Shown here: positions 1-7,624 of the stretch, one piece after another
Layout of the letters: each line of letters opens with the position of its first letter
How positions within the stretch are numbered: the first letter of the stretch is position 1
Source: Caldithrix sp.
GTDB taxonomy: Bacteria > KSB1 > UBA2214 > DYKH01
Assembly (NCBI GenBank): GCA_020722685.1
Contig: DYKH01000020.1
Coordinates: 1-26,630, forward strand
Length of the DNA: 26,630 bases
Direction: 5' to 3'
Translations under genes and position numbers: made by a program
Notes under the pieces: generated by a model
Told to the model about the DNA's origin: nothing
The model's database searches: none
Seen by the model: the letters and a program-made list of their open reading frames with translations, nothing else

Positions 1-1
1 G

Positions 2-21
2 ATGCCTGTATTCACAGGCAT
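2..21. repeat. Short hairpin repeat at window edge
   Basis: ATGCCTGT and ACAGGCAT form a perfect 8-bp inverted repeat around the loop ATTC. It may be the end of a larger palindromic repeat or a terminator of a gene outside the window; the left flank is missing, so this cannot be decided. Confidence 0.45.
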
Positions 22-209
22 GACATGAAAAAGCGACCCTTAACGAGTATATATGCTGACCTATCAGAGCATTGGCATTTTGGGCAAAACACACCGTACT
101 CGTTCGGGTTTTTGTTTTAGGTTATGCTTTCTTTGCCAAATACGATTCCGCGTGCTCTTTATGCAGCTCTTAGCATGCTGCTGATTTTCTGATACCGGTT
201 TTTGATCAT

Positions 210-256
210 GGCCAGCCTGTTTTTCTGCGATGGAAGGCGAGAAATCAAGGCTGGCC
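210..256 (+). promoter_or_regulatory. Inverted repeat in the leader of the GH5 gene
   Basis: GGCCAGCCT (210-218) and AGGCTGGCC (248-256) are perfect 9-bp complements separated by 29 bases. The structure ends about 24 bases before the chosen ATG at 280 and just before its GAGG ribosome binding site at 268-271. It could be an mRNA leader hairpin or an operator-like site. It also suggests that the upstream in-frame TTG (202) and ATG (208) are not the true start. Confidence 0.35.
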
Positions 257-279
257 GAGTTATTTTTGAGGCTCAGAAT

Positions 280-2298
280 ATGAGAAAGCTCTTTTTAAAA
301 GCATCCCTACTCTTTTGTTTGATCGTCGGTTCTTCCCATACCGACAGTCTGGCGCAATTTGCCAAATGCCAAGGGAAGAATATCGTCGATAAGAATGGCC
401 AAGTCATCCTCGTGCGGGGTATCGGTCTTGGCGGCTGGCTGGTTCCCGAAGGCTACATGCTGCACATACCGGGTTTTGGCTCACCCAAATCCATTCACGA
501 TTTGATCCAAAACCTCATCGGCGAAACCAATACCGAACAATTCTACCAGCTTTACCGCGCCAATTATGTAGCAGAAAAAGATATTCGCCAAATCGCCGAA
601 TGGGGATTCAACTCCATCCGGCTCCCTTTCAACTATCGCCTGCTCTCCCCGGAGAATCAGCCCGGCGTGTATTTGGAAGAGGGATTTGCCGTCATTGATA
701 GCCTGGTCGCCTGGTGCAAAAAGTACAGCCTCTATGTCATTTTGGACATGCACTGCGCTCCCGGCGGCCAGAACGCCGGCAACATCAGCGACAGCGACGG
801 CACAGCGCGCCTGTGGACGGAAAAGGCGAATCAAGATCGCACTGTGGACATCTGGCTAAAGATCGCCCAGCGCTACGCCAATGAGGAATGGATTCTCGGC
901 TATGACCTGTTGAACGAAACCGTGCTGCCATCCGGCCACAGCGATTTGGAATTGCGCAATCTTTATCTGCGCCTTTGCCAGACCATTCGGCAAGTGGACA
1001 ACAATCACATCATTTTCTTGGAAGGCAGTGATTGGGGCAACAATTTCGAGAGTCTCACGCCGCCCGGTCTGTTTGGCAGCAATATCGCCTACAGCTTTCA
1101 CAAATATTGGAATCCTACGACGCTGGCATCCATCCACTCTTTCATTAGCATACGCAACTCTTACAGTGTGCCTTTGTGGCTGGGCGAATTTGGGGAAAAT
1201 TCCAATTCATGGTTCTACGATACCATCAAGCTGATGGAAGACAATTCCATTGGCTGGTGCTTTTGGACGCATAAAAAGCTGGACACGATCACCAGCACTT
1301 ACAATTCTCCTATCACCTCCGCTTATCAGACTGTATTGGATTATTGGAATGGCCGTGTCAGCCGCCCCTCGGAAACATTTGCGCGCAATGCTCTTTTCGA
1401 GATGGCGCAGAATCTCGCGCTGGAGAAATGCGAATTTCATCCGGATGTGCTTGCTGCATTGATGGATAAGAACTCGGCCACGGTTCCCAAGCCGTATCGC
1501 GAACACCTCCTCCCCGGTACCATCCAGTGCGCCGAGTACGACATAGGTCAGAACAACCTCGCGTACTACGACAAAGGTTTGGTGCGCCGGGACGACTATG
1601 GGCAAAGTGAGGATTGGAATGCAGGCTGGAAATACCGCAACGATGGCGTGGACATCGGGAAATCAACCGCCGGCGGCTATTACGTGGGTTGGACACAAAG
1701 CGGAGAATGGCTAAAATACACGGTGCAGGTCGATGTCGCCGGCATTTATGAAGTGAGCTTTTGGGTGGCGAGCACAACCACTCGGGGAATATTCAAGCTG
1801 TTGTTGGATGGCCATGATTTGACGCAACCGATTGCCGCGCCCAATACCAGCGGTTGGGACACATGGAAATCCATCAAGACGGAGAATGTCCAGCTTCCCA
1901 GTGGCAAGCATGAGCTGACTTTGGTTATTTCCGGAGGGGACTTTAACATGCAGAGAATGGAGTTTGTCCTCAAAACGGCCAGCGGCACGGGCGACGACGG
2001 TGAAATCGCCCCAGGTGACTTTCGGCTTGGCCAGAACTATCCGAATCCTTTCAACGGCGAGACGATCATTCCGGTGTCTCTTCCCGAAGATACCGCAATG
2101 ATAGTGCGGCTTGCAATTTACAACTTGTTTGGCGAGGAAGTGAAAGTCTTGGCGAACGCGCTACTTTCGGGGGGGAATCATGATTTCGCATGGGATGGGA
2201 CGGATGACAACAATCAGTTGGTAGCCGGCGGCGTGTATCTTTGTCGCGCCGCCACGACGAAAAAGACGCGCTTGAGAAAACTCTTGTTGCTGCGCTGA
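280..2298 (+). CDS. Secreted GH5 family glycoside hydrolase with CBM6-like domain and C-terminal sorting domain
   Basis: Predicted endo-acting beta-glycosidase (cellulase-like) that hydrolyses beta-glucans or related polysaccharides outside the cell. The ATG at 280 is chosen because GAGG lies 8 bases upstream and the protein then opens with a classic signal peptide (MRKLFLKASLLFCLIVG, cleavage near LAQ, residue 26). The GH5 barrel covers about residues 35-355. All the invariant positions I know are present: R114 (RLPFNY), H158, N212-E213 (acid/base), H274 and Y276, E303 (nucleophile, LGEFGE) and W329. Residues about 415-566 resemble CBM6 (AEYD opening, WTQSGEWLKYTV). Residues about 580-672 form the FlgD-like/type IX-type tail common in FCB bacteria (LGQNYPNPFN, ending KLLLLR). 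The substrate cannot be told from sequence alone. It is 672 residues long and is followed by a heptamer array. Confidence 0.9.
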   Translation: MRKLFLKASLLFCLIVGSSHTDSLAQFAKCQGKNIVDKNGQVILVRGIGLGGWLVPEGYMLHIPGFGSPKSIHDLIQNLIGETNTEQFYQLYRANYVAEKDIRQIAEWGFNSIRLPFNYRLLSPENQPGVYLEEGFAVIDSLVAWCKKYSLYVILDMHCAPGGQNAGNISDSDGTARLWTEKANQDRTVDIWLKIAQRYANEEWILGYDLLNETVLPSGHSDLELRNLYLRLCQTIRQVDNNHIIFLEGSDWGNNFESLTPPGLFGSNIAYSFHKYWNPTTLASIHSFISIRNSYSVPLWLGEFGENSNSWFYDTIKLMEDNSIGWCFWTHKKLDTITSTYNSPITSAYQTVLDYWNGRVSRPSETFARNALFEMAQNLALEKCEFHPDVLAALMDKNSATVPKPYREHLLPGTIQCAEYDIGQNNLAYYDKGLVRRDDYGQSEDWNAGWKYRNDGVDIGKSTAGGYYVGWTQSGEWLKYTVQVDVAGIYEVSFWVASTTTRGIFKLLLDGHDLTQPIAAPNTSGWDTWKSIKTENVQLPSGKHELTLVISGGDFNMQRMEFVLKTASGTGDDGEIAPGDFRLGQNYPNPFNGETIIPVSLPEDTAMIVRLAIYNLFGEEVKVLANALLSGGNHDFAWDGTDDNNQLVAGGVYLCRAATTKKTRLRKLLLLR

Positions 2299-2308
2299 AA
2301 GCGGGTTG

Positions 2309-2336
2309 CAAGTTACAAGTCACAAGTTGCAAAGAG
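2309..2336. repeat. Degenerate heptamer array (about 4 units)
   Basis: Directly after the GH5 stop the sequence runs with a 7-base period: CAAGTTA, CAAGTCA, CAAGTTG, CAAAGAG. It lies between two convergent genes. Its TACAAGTCACAAGTT core is the reverse complement of the TGTGACTTGTGACT pair at 9852. It belongs with the other 7-bp-period arrays of this window. Confidence 0.6.
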
Positions 2337-2445
2337 AAAGTCCAGGTTGTTGCGTTGAAAAAGTAGACTAATTTTCTACCCTCGGACGTCCTACCTTCTG
2401 CCCTTCATTTTCTCCTCTGCTTCCTGTTTTTGTTTTTGCACATCC

Positions 2446-4335
2446 TCATGGTTTCTTATCTTGGTAAACCGGCAATTCCGGAAACCACTGGAGCCGGGTT
2501 AGAAATTGCTTGCGCCAATCAAAAAGGTCCATCACTTTTTGCCGCATCGCCGCAGACATTTCCGAGAAACCCGCGTCATCGCCCCAGCCATTGGAAATGG
2601 CCACCGGCGCCTGATAGTTGCGCACCCCAAATTCAGTGTACGCCCAATTGGTTACCGGCGCCCAATTGCACGACCACATCACGTTGCGAAAGTTGGGAAA
2701 GATGCCATACGACCAAGCAAGCGGCCGGCAATGGCTGTCCTGATAGGTGCCGTCGGCAACCAAAGCGTAAGGAGGCTTGTCGGCCCAATCCGGAAAAACG
2801 CCGATGCAATCGGACGCCATGAAAGCGACCTGCGTACCGGCCTTGCGATTGTGTTCATGCACCAGCGCAGTCAAATCGCGCGTCAGCCGCATCATGGCGC
2901 GATCGGCGTATCCGGGAAGCGCTTCCGAGCCGAGACTGCCGGTATCGACATGAAAGGTTTCGTCCCAAACCAGCGCGTCAATCTCTCGGCCGTATTCCTG
3001 CAGCAGTGCATTCATGTAGCGCAAAAAGAAATCTCGCACTTGTGGAACGAGTGGATTTTGGCAATAGGTTTTGCCTTTGGTATCCGGTCCGTGCCAGCCG
3101 CCCCAGTACAGGACCTTTTCCGGCGCGTAGATATTCGCAAGACTGTCGCCAGCGCTCATGCCATCGGCAAAGTACAGCCCGCAGCGGAAGCCGCGCGATT
3201 TGGCATAAGCAATGCGATCATGCACGTCCTTTAACGTGAGCTTTACCGGAATGCTGTTGGGGAATTTCTCTTTCACCCGCGGATAATTGCTAAAAGCCGT
3301 CCATTCCCGATCCAGCATGCCTGTTTTGGGGTCAAAGCAATAACGTCCGACAAAATCATACCAGCCGTGCAGACAGAGGAGTACTTTGGAGCGATCAGGG
3401 GGCGGAAGGACAGCGGTCAGGGCGTCAATGTCGCGGAACCAACCTTGGCCGCCATCGCTCAAATAGTCATAACCGACCATTGCAATCTCGTGAAGCCAGG
3501 ACGGCCCTTGGGGAATATCCGGCAAAGCCGCATCGAAAAAAGCCTGAACAGCATCATTGGGAGGCCCATCATGGAGGACGACCGCCAGAATACGACTTTC
3601 GACGCCGTTCTCCAATCCCACCTTGGCTGGATAGGTCCATTCCACCGAATTGCGGCTGAACAGAGTAGAAAAGTACGGATCGGTGACAATCGTGCAGCGC
3701 GGTGCAAGCGGCTCCGACGCAAAGCTGACCATCGGGATCGCTAAAGAAATCCCTTTCGCAGGCAATTTGCCGGCTAAATGGTATCCTGCCAAGCCGGAAG
3801 TATCCATGCTGGCGCCGACACCATTTTTCAGAGGTAGCCATGTGGAATCGGGAAGCTCGAAAGGCTGCAACGGCAAGGTCACCGTCAAATCATGCTGGAG
3901 TTCGTCCTTGGATTTGAGCTCGATTTCCCGGCGATAGATGACGATCTCGTTCTTGCATTCCAACCCATGCGCGATTTCGACCGACAAGGATGGAGATTTC
4001 GCCGGCTTGTAAACGAAAAGCAGGCGGTTCTTGTGTCTCTCTGACCGAGTGGGTTGATCCAATGAGACCGCTTGATCGCCGTAGCGGATTTCCCCCGCCG
4101 TACTTGCGTGAACTGTTATGGGTGGCACGCCCTGACGTGCAATGGACGTGAGCGCGCCGGCTGGTGAAAAATGGAGGGCATAAAGAGCGCAGGACAATAC
4201 ATCATCTGAACTATGGCTGAGAGCCGGGCGGGCGATACACAATAGTATTGTCGTCGCCCACAAAATAGTCACAGACCTCGGCAATAGAGTGCAGTTGCGG
4301 GCAAGAGTCAGTTTTATGGTGTACTCTCGCTGCAT
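2446..4335 (-). CDS. Secreted TIM-barrel-like protein, putative glycoside hydrolase of unknown family
   Basis: This 629-residue protein has a long basic N-terminus, a hydrophobic stretch (residues 21-35) and a likely cleavage after ALS (residue 40), so it should be exported. Residues about 45-260 look beta-rich, as in a substrate-shaping N-terminal domain. Residues about 280-620 look like a (beta/alpha)8 barrel, with CLHGWYDFVGRY, RGFRCGLYFADG, IDALVWDETFHVD (residues 452-464) and VALVADGT-like strands ending in acidic residues. D458 and E459 of the WDET motif are the best catalytic candidates. The pattern recalls the GH-D/GH101/GH129-type retaining glycosidases, but I cannot assign a family. 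No strong ribosome binding site precedes the ATG. It converges on the GH5 gene, and a shared role in polysaccharide use is an inference. Confidence 0.7.
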   Translation of the reverse strand: MQREYTIKLTLARNCTLLPRSVTILWATTILLCIARPALSHSSDDVLSCALYALHFSPAGALTSIARQGVPPITVHASTAGEIRYGDQAVSLDQPTRSERHKNRLLFVYKPAKSPSLSVEIAHGLECKNEIVIYRREIELKSKDELQHDLTVTLPLQPFELPDSTWLPLKNGVGASMDTSGLAGYHLAGKLPAKGISLAIPMVSFASEPLAPRCTIVTDPYFSTLFSRNSVEWTYPAKVGLENGVESRILAVVLHDGPPNDAVQAFFDAALPDIPQGPSWLHEIAMVGYDYLSDGGQGWFRDIDALTAVLPPPDRSKVLLCLHGWYDFVGRYCFDPKTGMLDREWTAFSNYPRVKEKFPNSIPVKLTLKDVHDRIAYAKSRGFRCGLYFADGMSAGDSLANIYAPEKVLYWGGWHGPDTKGKTYCQNPLVPQVRDFFLRYMNALLQEYGREIDALVWDETFHVDTGSLGSEALPGYADRAMMRLTRDLTALVHEHNRKAGTQVAFMASDCIGVFPDWADKPPYALVADGTYQDSHCRPLAWSYGIFPNFRNVMWSCNWAPVTNWAYTEFGVRNYQAPVAISNGWGDDAGFSEMSAAMRQKVMDLFDWRKQFLTRLQWFPELPVYQDKKP

Positions 4336-4427
4336 TTGGGGTATCGGTTAGTCAGTTTGACAAAGAGCTTTCTATTACTTCGAATTAAAGGCAACCTATG
4401 GCTACAGTATGGTGTTTTAGAACTCGA

Positions 4428-4682
4428 TCAGACCGAGATCAGTTCTGCAACCTCCTGTGCGTTCTGTATGATGATTTTTGGATTCTTGTTTCTGGGAGGA
4501 ACGGGCAATCCTCGTTCCCGCAAAAGATTGACGTGCTCAATCATCCCCCACTTAGCTTTGTACACACAATCTTCTATGGATTGTCCAATACCCGTAAACC
4601 CTTTCAGGTCCGGTGAAAAAAATCCAGAAAAGTCCGGTTCTTCAGTTGCTTCGATAATGAGCGAGTATTCGAGATCAATCAC
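4428..4682 (-). CDS. hicB: HicB family antitoxin (intact, next to broken hicA)
   Basis: This is an 84-residue HicB-type antitoxin, with the partial RNase H-like fold that normally binds and neutralises HicA and represses the operon. The family pattern is clear: PDFSGFFSPDLKGFTGIG, then SIEDCVYKAKWGMIEHV and a proline-rich GLPVPP. I chose the GTG at 4682 because GGAG lies about 7 bases upstream and the GTG overlaps the hicA stop (GTGATTGA), as expected for a coupled hicAB pair. An ATG at 4718 would add 12 residues but lies deep inside hicA. The frame is open with no defect, although its toxin partner is destroyed. Confidence 0.8.
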   Translation of the reverse strand: MIDLEYSLIIEATEEPDFSGFFSPDLKGFTGIGQSIEDCVYKAKWGMIEHVNLLRERGLPVPPRNKNPKIIIQNAQEVAELISV

Positions 4683-5026
4683 CTCTGTGTCTCCGCGTTT
4701 TAATCTTAATGCCAGCATCTTTCAAAATTGCATGACAGGTGCCTTTCGGCACTTCGTTTGAGCCATGAAAATCAACCCGGATAAGATGTGGCCAACCTGG
4801 TTTGCTATAGTATCTAATTATAGTTTGGCAAATTCTTTCTTAACACAAAATGTAGGAGAACTCTCCCAGTTCGACCACAATATATATTCCTGATCGGCGT
4901 CTGGAGACGCCTCCTACGGCTTGAATTCAAAATTTTGCCAAGCTGCTGGTATCTAATTGATCCTTTCTCTTTGGTGATTCTGAATCCTCTATCCTCTAAC
5001 AATTTTATTAGTTCGCTGAATTTCAT
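4675..5026 (-). pseudogene. hicA: hicA toxin gene disrupted by a MITE-like insertion
   Basis: The ATG at 5026 begins MKFSELIKLLEDRGFR and reads to KEKGSIRY, after which the frame enters foreign sequence. The gene resumes near 4809 with RYYSKPGWPHLIRVDFHG, continues through EVPKGTCHAILKDAGIK and stops at 4675-4677. Removing the 129-bp element plus one 10-bp duplicate (139 bp, positions 4810-4948) rejoins both halves into one 70-residue HicA with no other defect. HicA proteins are small mRNA interferases with a double-stranded RNA-binding-like fold. The insertion shifts the frame, so the full toxin cannot be made. The absence of other damage suggests a fairly recent event. Confidence 0.85.
4820..4948. 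mobile_element. 129-bp MITE-like element inserted in hicA
   Basis: The element is flanked by exact 10-bp direct repeats GTATCTAATT (4810-4819 and 4949-4958), which read as a target site duplication. Its ends are imperfect inverted repeats: AGTTTGGCAAATT on the left and, reverse-complemented, AGCTTGGCAAAATT on the right, each followed about 20 bases further in by GTAGGAG. Inside are two hairpins: GGAGA/TCTCC near 4855, and GGCGTCT/AGACGCC around a GG loop near 4895-4911. It has no coding capacity, so it would need a transposase in trans. Confidence 0.75.
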
Positions 5027-5064
5027 TTTGGTCCCATGGACTCGGTTTGAGACCCTGACGGAGT

Positions 5065-5468
5065 TCAAGCACGGTTTCTACGCTGACTGATTTCTTTGAA
5101 GAATTCCTCGAATGATTCCGCCGGCACGTCCGCCCAACAACCTGCGAATTCGTAACAGTTCAGCCCCTGTCAAAAATGAATGTCATTCCGACCGAAGGGA
5201 GGAATCTTTTACAGCGGGAACTTGGACATTTAGCAGATATTTCGCTATACAGATTTCTCGCTCCGCTCGAAATGACAACGGACCTGAACTGTTACGCGAA
5301 TTTCAATATTTGATCGGCTCCTCCGGAGGACTTTTGCAGTCTTAGCCTGAGATTGTGAATGACATCATATACAGCCGGCAATTGCTGTTCGGGGATCAAC
5401 TCAAGCTCCCCAATAACTCTTTACCGAGTAACCGTTTCGCCCATTGCCAAAGTCTCCATGATTTGCAT
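5065..5468 (-). pseudogene. Antitoxin-like gene broken by a stop codon and a MITE-like insertion
   Basis: Read on the minus strand from ATG candidates at 5468, 5459 or 5444, the frame meets a TAA after ETVTR. It then continues RVIGELELIPEQQLPAVYDV, IHNLRLRLQKSS and ILKFA up to the insertion. Beyond the element it resumes as FAGCWADVPAESFEEF, FKEISQRRNRA and stops at 5065. Removing 152 bp (element plus one duplicate) restores the frame. The pattern LxLIPEQQLPAVYDxIHxLR, then a tryptophan and a basic RRxR end, is that of small antitoxins usually paired with PIN-type toxins; this is family recollection, not a search result. No partner toxin remains next to it: hicA starts only 38 bases downstream. 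Confidence 0.6.
5151..5296. mobile_element. 146-bp MITE-like element inserted in an antitoxin-like gene
   Basis: The terminal inverted repeats are perfect over 13 bp (CGTAACAGTTCAG at 5151-5163, its complement at 5284-5296). The flanks are direct repeats CGAATT (5145-5150 and 5297-5302), consistent with a 6-bp target duplication. A second, inner imperfect inverted repeat of about 27 bases carries TGTCATTCCGACCGAAGG on one arm and TGTCATTTCGAGCGGAGC on the other. This resembles the GTCATTCCGAGCGAAGCGAGG repeats spread through many bacterial genomes. No transposase gene is present. Confidence 0.75.
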
Positions 5469-5636
5469 GTGACAATGTCAATATTTCAACTTCGAGCGGC
5501 TCGATAACTTCTCACTTCGTCTCAAGTATCTGATCTGCACAAAGGTTTCCCCCGCAGAATCTTGGCGCTGAATTGTCCCCCAAATTTCTTTTGAAGTACA
5601 ATGTCGTTTCGGCTTAAGCGGGGACAAAAGATGCTT
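5469..5636 (-). other. Non-coding stretch with decayed coding traces
   Basis: Between the antitoxin remnant and the next small open frame no intact gene is visible. On the minus strand 5605-5512 reads DIVLQKKFGGQFSAKI and, after a one-base shift, GNLCADQILETK before a TGA. The KKxGG start followed by a short strand is weakly reminiscent of DUF5678-type small proteins, but this is only a hint. Together with the neighbouring broken genes it looks like an eroding accessory patch. Confidence 0.3.
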
Positions 5637-5852
5637 TTACTTTGAGATTTCGAAGGCTTTCTTCACAGTCTCTGAATCAAGCCAATCGTCGGCGCTGGTT
5701 TTCTCGATTACTGATTGGGCATGCAGATGATCAAGATAATCTTGCAGGATTTCCTTCGGACTCTCAAAAAGCTCGGATGCCATCACAGTAAACTTGGGCC
5801 TGTCGCTTTCCTTGATGATTTGTCCGCCTTCAGAATCAATAGTCCTCCACAA
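5637..5852 (-). CDS. Small open frame of unknown function, possibly a remnant
   Basis: The frame is 71 codons from a TTG at 5852, or 48 from the ATG at 5783. Neither start has a convincing ribosome binding site. The C-terminal part (ELFESPKEILQDYLDHL, then TSADDWLDSETVKKAFEISK) is acidic and likely helical and reads like real protein, perhaps a small antitoxin-like polypeptide. I do not recognise a family. It sits 18 bases after the sdhB stop on the same strand, so it could be read through from that operon, but the surrounding sequence is decayed. Confidence 0.3.
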   Translation of the reverse strand: MWRTIDSEGGQIIKESDRPKFTVMASELFESPKEILQDYLDHLHAQSVIEKTSADDWLDSETVKKAFEISK

Positions 5853-5870
5853 AAGGCACCCCGTTGTCGG

Positions 5871-6737
5871 TTACTTCACTGTCCGCTCCGGAGCTTTCGG
5901 TATTTCCTTCTTCGGAGTCCAGTTTTCCACTTTAGGCGCAACCGCCGTCCCGGGCCGATCACGCCGCATGCCCAGCTTCTTGAGAAACATGTCTTGTTTG
6001 AGTAATTGAATGGCAAAAGCCGGGTCCACTCCTTTGGGACAAACTTCGGAGCACTCACCGGCAAAATGACAGCGAAAAACACCGTGGCTGGCATAGATTT
6101 CATTTTCCCTGTCTTTGGCGCCCTCATCACGCGAATCCGACATGTAACGCCAGGCCTGCGCCAAAGCCTGCGGCCCAAGGTAGTTTGCATCGGTAGCCAC
6201 AGTGGGACAGGCGGAAAGACACAGCCCGCATTTGATGCAATAGGCAAACTGGATATAATCGACCAGCTCAGTCCGCGATTGAAAGTACTCATTGGTCGGA
6301 TGGTTCAGCTCTTCCAATTCGCGCCGAATGAGATATGGCTTGACCGAACGATGTTTATCGAAAAAGCCCTCCAAATCCGGCACCAAATCCCGGACAATGC
6401 CGAAATTCGGCAAGGGCTTTATTTGAATTTTCGCGGATTCCAAATGCACGATTTGGTTGCTGCAGGCGAGCCTTGGCTTGCCGTTGATGAACATGCCGCA
6501 GGAACCGCACACGCCCATGCGACATGATGATCGCCAAGACAGCGTGCTGTCCACGTTTTCTTTTAGCCAAAGCAGGCCGTCTAAAACGGTCATGCCTTTT
6601 TTCAGCGGCACTTCATAAGTTTTCAAAATAGGTTCCCGGTTGGTTTCGGGATTATAGCGGAGTATTTCAAAGGTGACTTTTTCCAGCCCCTTGTGCTCCG
6701 TCTTTTTCTCGTTTGCTGAGGTGGCAGCATCGCTCAT
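5871..6737 (-). CDS. sdhB: Succinate dehydrogenase/fumarate reductase iron-sulfur subunit
   Basis: This 288-residue electron-transfer subunit carries electrons between the flavin of SdhA and the membrane quinone site. The plant-type 2Fe-2S ligands are C72, C77, C80 and C92 (CRMGVCGSCG then LAC). The second domain has C167, C170, C173 and C177 (CIKCGLCLSACP) for the 4Fe-4S cluster, and C223, C229 and C233 (CHFAGECSEVCPKG) for the remaining centre ligands. AAAGGAG lies just before the ATG and is embedded in the end of sdhD, which stops 2 bases upstream, so translation is probably coupled. It is the last gene of the A-C-D-B operon. The N-terminal extension rich in Lys/Glu is slightly longer than usual. 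Confidence 0.95.
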   Translation of the reverse strand: MSDAATSANEKKTEHKGLEKVTFEILRYNPETNREPILKTYEVPLKKGMTVLDGLLWLKENVDSTLSWRSSCRMGVCGSCGMFINGKPRLACSNQIVHLESAKIQIKPLPNFGIVRDLVPDLEGFFDKHRSVKPYLIRRELEELNHPTNEYFQSRTELVDYIQFAYCIKCGLCLSACPTVATDANYLGPQALAQAWRYMSDSRDEGAKDRENEIYASHGVFRCHFAGECSEVCPKGVDPAFAIQLLKQDMFLKKLGMRRDRPGTAVAPKVENWTPKKEIPKAPERTVK

Positions 6738-6739
6738 AG

Positions 6740-7120
6740 CTATATCTCCTTTGCAAATTGTTGCGCATAAACAAAGATCGCTGCATAAGTGCCATAGGCA
6801 AACAGCGCCAAGCCAACCAGAGTGAAGCTCCAGTTGATGAAGGTCTCGCCTGCTTTGGGCAGGGTTAATTCGAAAAGCATGTTTCGGAAGCCGTACAGTC
6901 CGTGATAGAGCGCGGCACCAAGCAGCAGTATGTACGTCACCATAAAAAACGCTTGCTCGCTACGTGCAAAAACCGATTTGATAGAGATCGGCTCGGAATA
7001 GCCGATGCCCAGCACGCCCAGCACCTCATCCAAGTGCATGATGAACATGTGCAGTCCCAAGAGCACCAAGATGATGGCGCCGGCGAAGATATGTAATACC
7101 CACAAAGTTGATTCGCGCAT
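6740..7120 (-). CDS. sdhD: Succinate dehydrogenase/fumarate reductase membrane anchor subunit (SdhD-like)
   Basis: This 126-residue integral membrane protein has three predicted membrane helices: about residues 7-28, 56-76 and 97-118. H73 in LYHGLYGFRN occupies the position of a haem- or quinone-site histidine in SdhD-type anchors, and H24 and H29 lie in the first helix. AGGAG precedes the ATG and overlaps the sdhC stop codon, giving tight spacing. Together with SdhC it should anchor the SdhAB head and reduce or oxidise quinone. Assignment as SdhD rests mostly on position and topology, because these subunits diverge fast. Confidence 0.8.
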   Translation of the reverse strand: MRESTLWVLHIFAGAIILVLLGLHMFIMHLDEVLGVLGIGYSEPISIKSVFARSEQAFFMVTYILLLGAALYHGLYGFRNMLFELTLPKAGETFINWSFTLVGLALFAYGTYAAIFVYAQQFAKEI

Positions 7121-7130
7121 CGCTGTTCTC

Positions 7131-7571
7131 CTATTTGATCAAGTAAAAATCCGCACCGCCAAAAACCATGATGATCGCCGCCAGAATCATGACGACGATG
7201 AACAAGGGGCGCTGATGGATGACAGAACTCTTATAAGGGTAGACCGGTCGTTGCGGCTTGCCAAGCCCAAATCCCAGCTCGGTGATGGCCAAGCGGATGC
7301 CGTTGAGGGCGTGGTAAGCGAAGGCTAAAAAGACCAAGAATTCACCGAATTTGAAATACGGAGTAGCAAATTTATCCATCGCTTTCTGCCAACTTTCCGG
7401 GCCGCCAATGCGCGTGCCGGTCACGAAAATATGCAGGATGAAATACGCTAGAATTCCCAGTCCCGACAGCCGATGGAGCGCGTAAGCGTAGCGCTCTGCC
7501 CCAAACCGGCCTCCGCCAAGCCATCCCCACAGACCAAGCTTGTTGTTACGAAACTTATTTTGTTGCGCCAT
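7131..7571 (-). CDS. sdhC: Succinate dehydrogenase/fumarate reductase cytochrome b subunit (SdhC-like)
   Basis: The ATG at 7571 is chosen because AAAGGAG precedes it; the longer frame runs back into the heptamer repeats. The resulting 146-residue protein shows the SdhC signature HRLSG (residues 33-37) at the start of helix 1 and YHALNGIR (H87) in helix 2, the usual haem b ligand region. A third helix covers about residues 122-142. It is separated from sdhA by 155 bases that hold the largest heptamer array of the window, an unusual gap inside an otherwise tightly packed operon. Confidence 0.88.
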   Translation of the reverse strand: MAQQNKFRNNKLGLWGWLGGGRFGAERYAYALHRLSGLGILAYFILHIFVTGTRIGGPESWQKAMDKFATPYFKFGEFLVFLAFAYHALNGIRLAITELGFGLGKPQRPVYPYKSSVIHQRPLFIVVMILAAIIMVFGGADFYLIK

Positions 7572-7624
7572 GAATTTGCTCCTTTCGATCAAAAGAAAAC
7601 CATCTATCCCGCAATGTTCGATCC

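Noticed and set aside
2506..3234. 242-codon plus-strand frame
   Set aside because: It is antisense to the exported barrel-like protein and its composition is like other shadow frames.
4814..5068. 84-codon HicA-like frame as an intact short toxin
   Set aside because: Its second half is encoded by the inserted element and the true HicA C-terminus is found beyond the insertion, so it is a broken gene.
5112..5345. 77-codon plus-strand frame over the second MITE
   Set aside because: It is built mostly from the inverted repeats of the mobile element and has no ribosome binding site.
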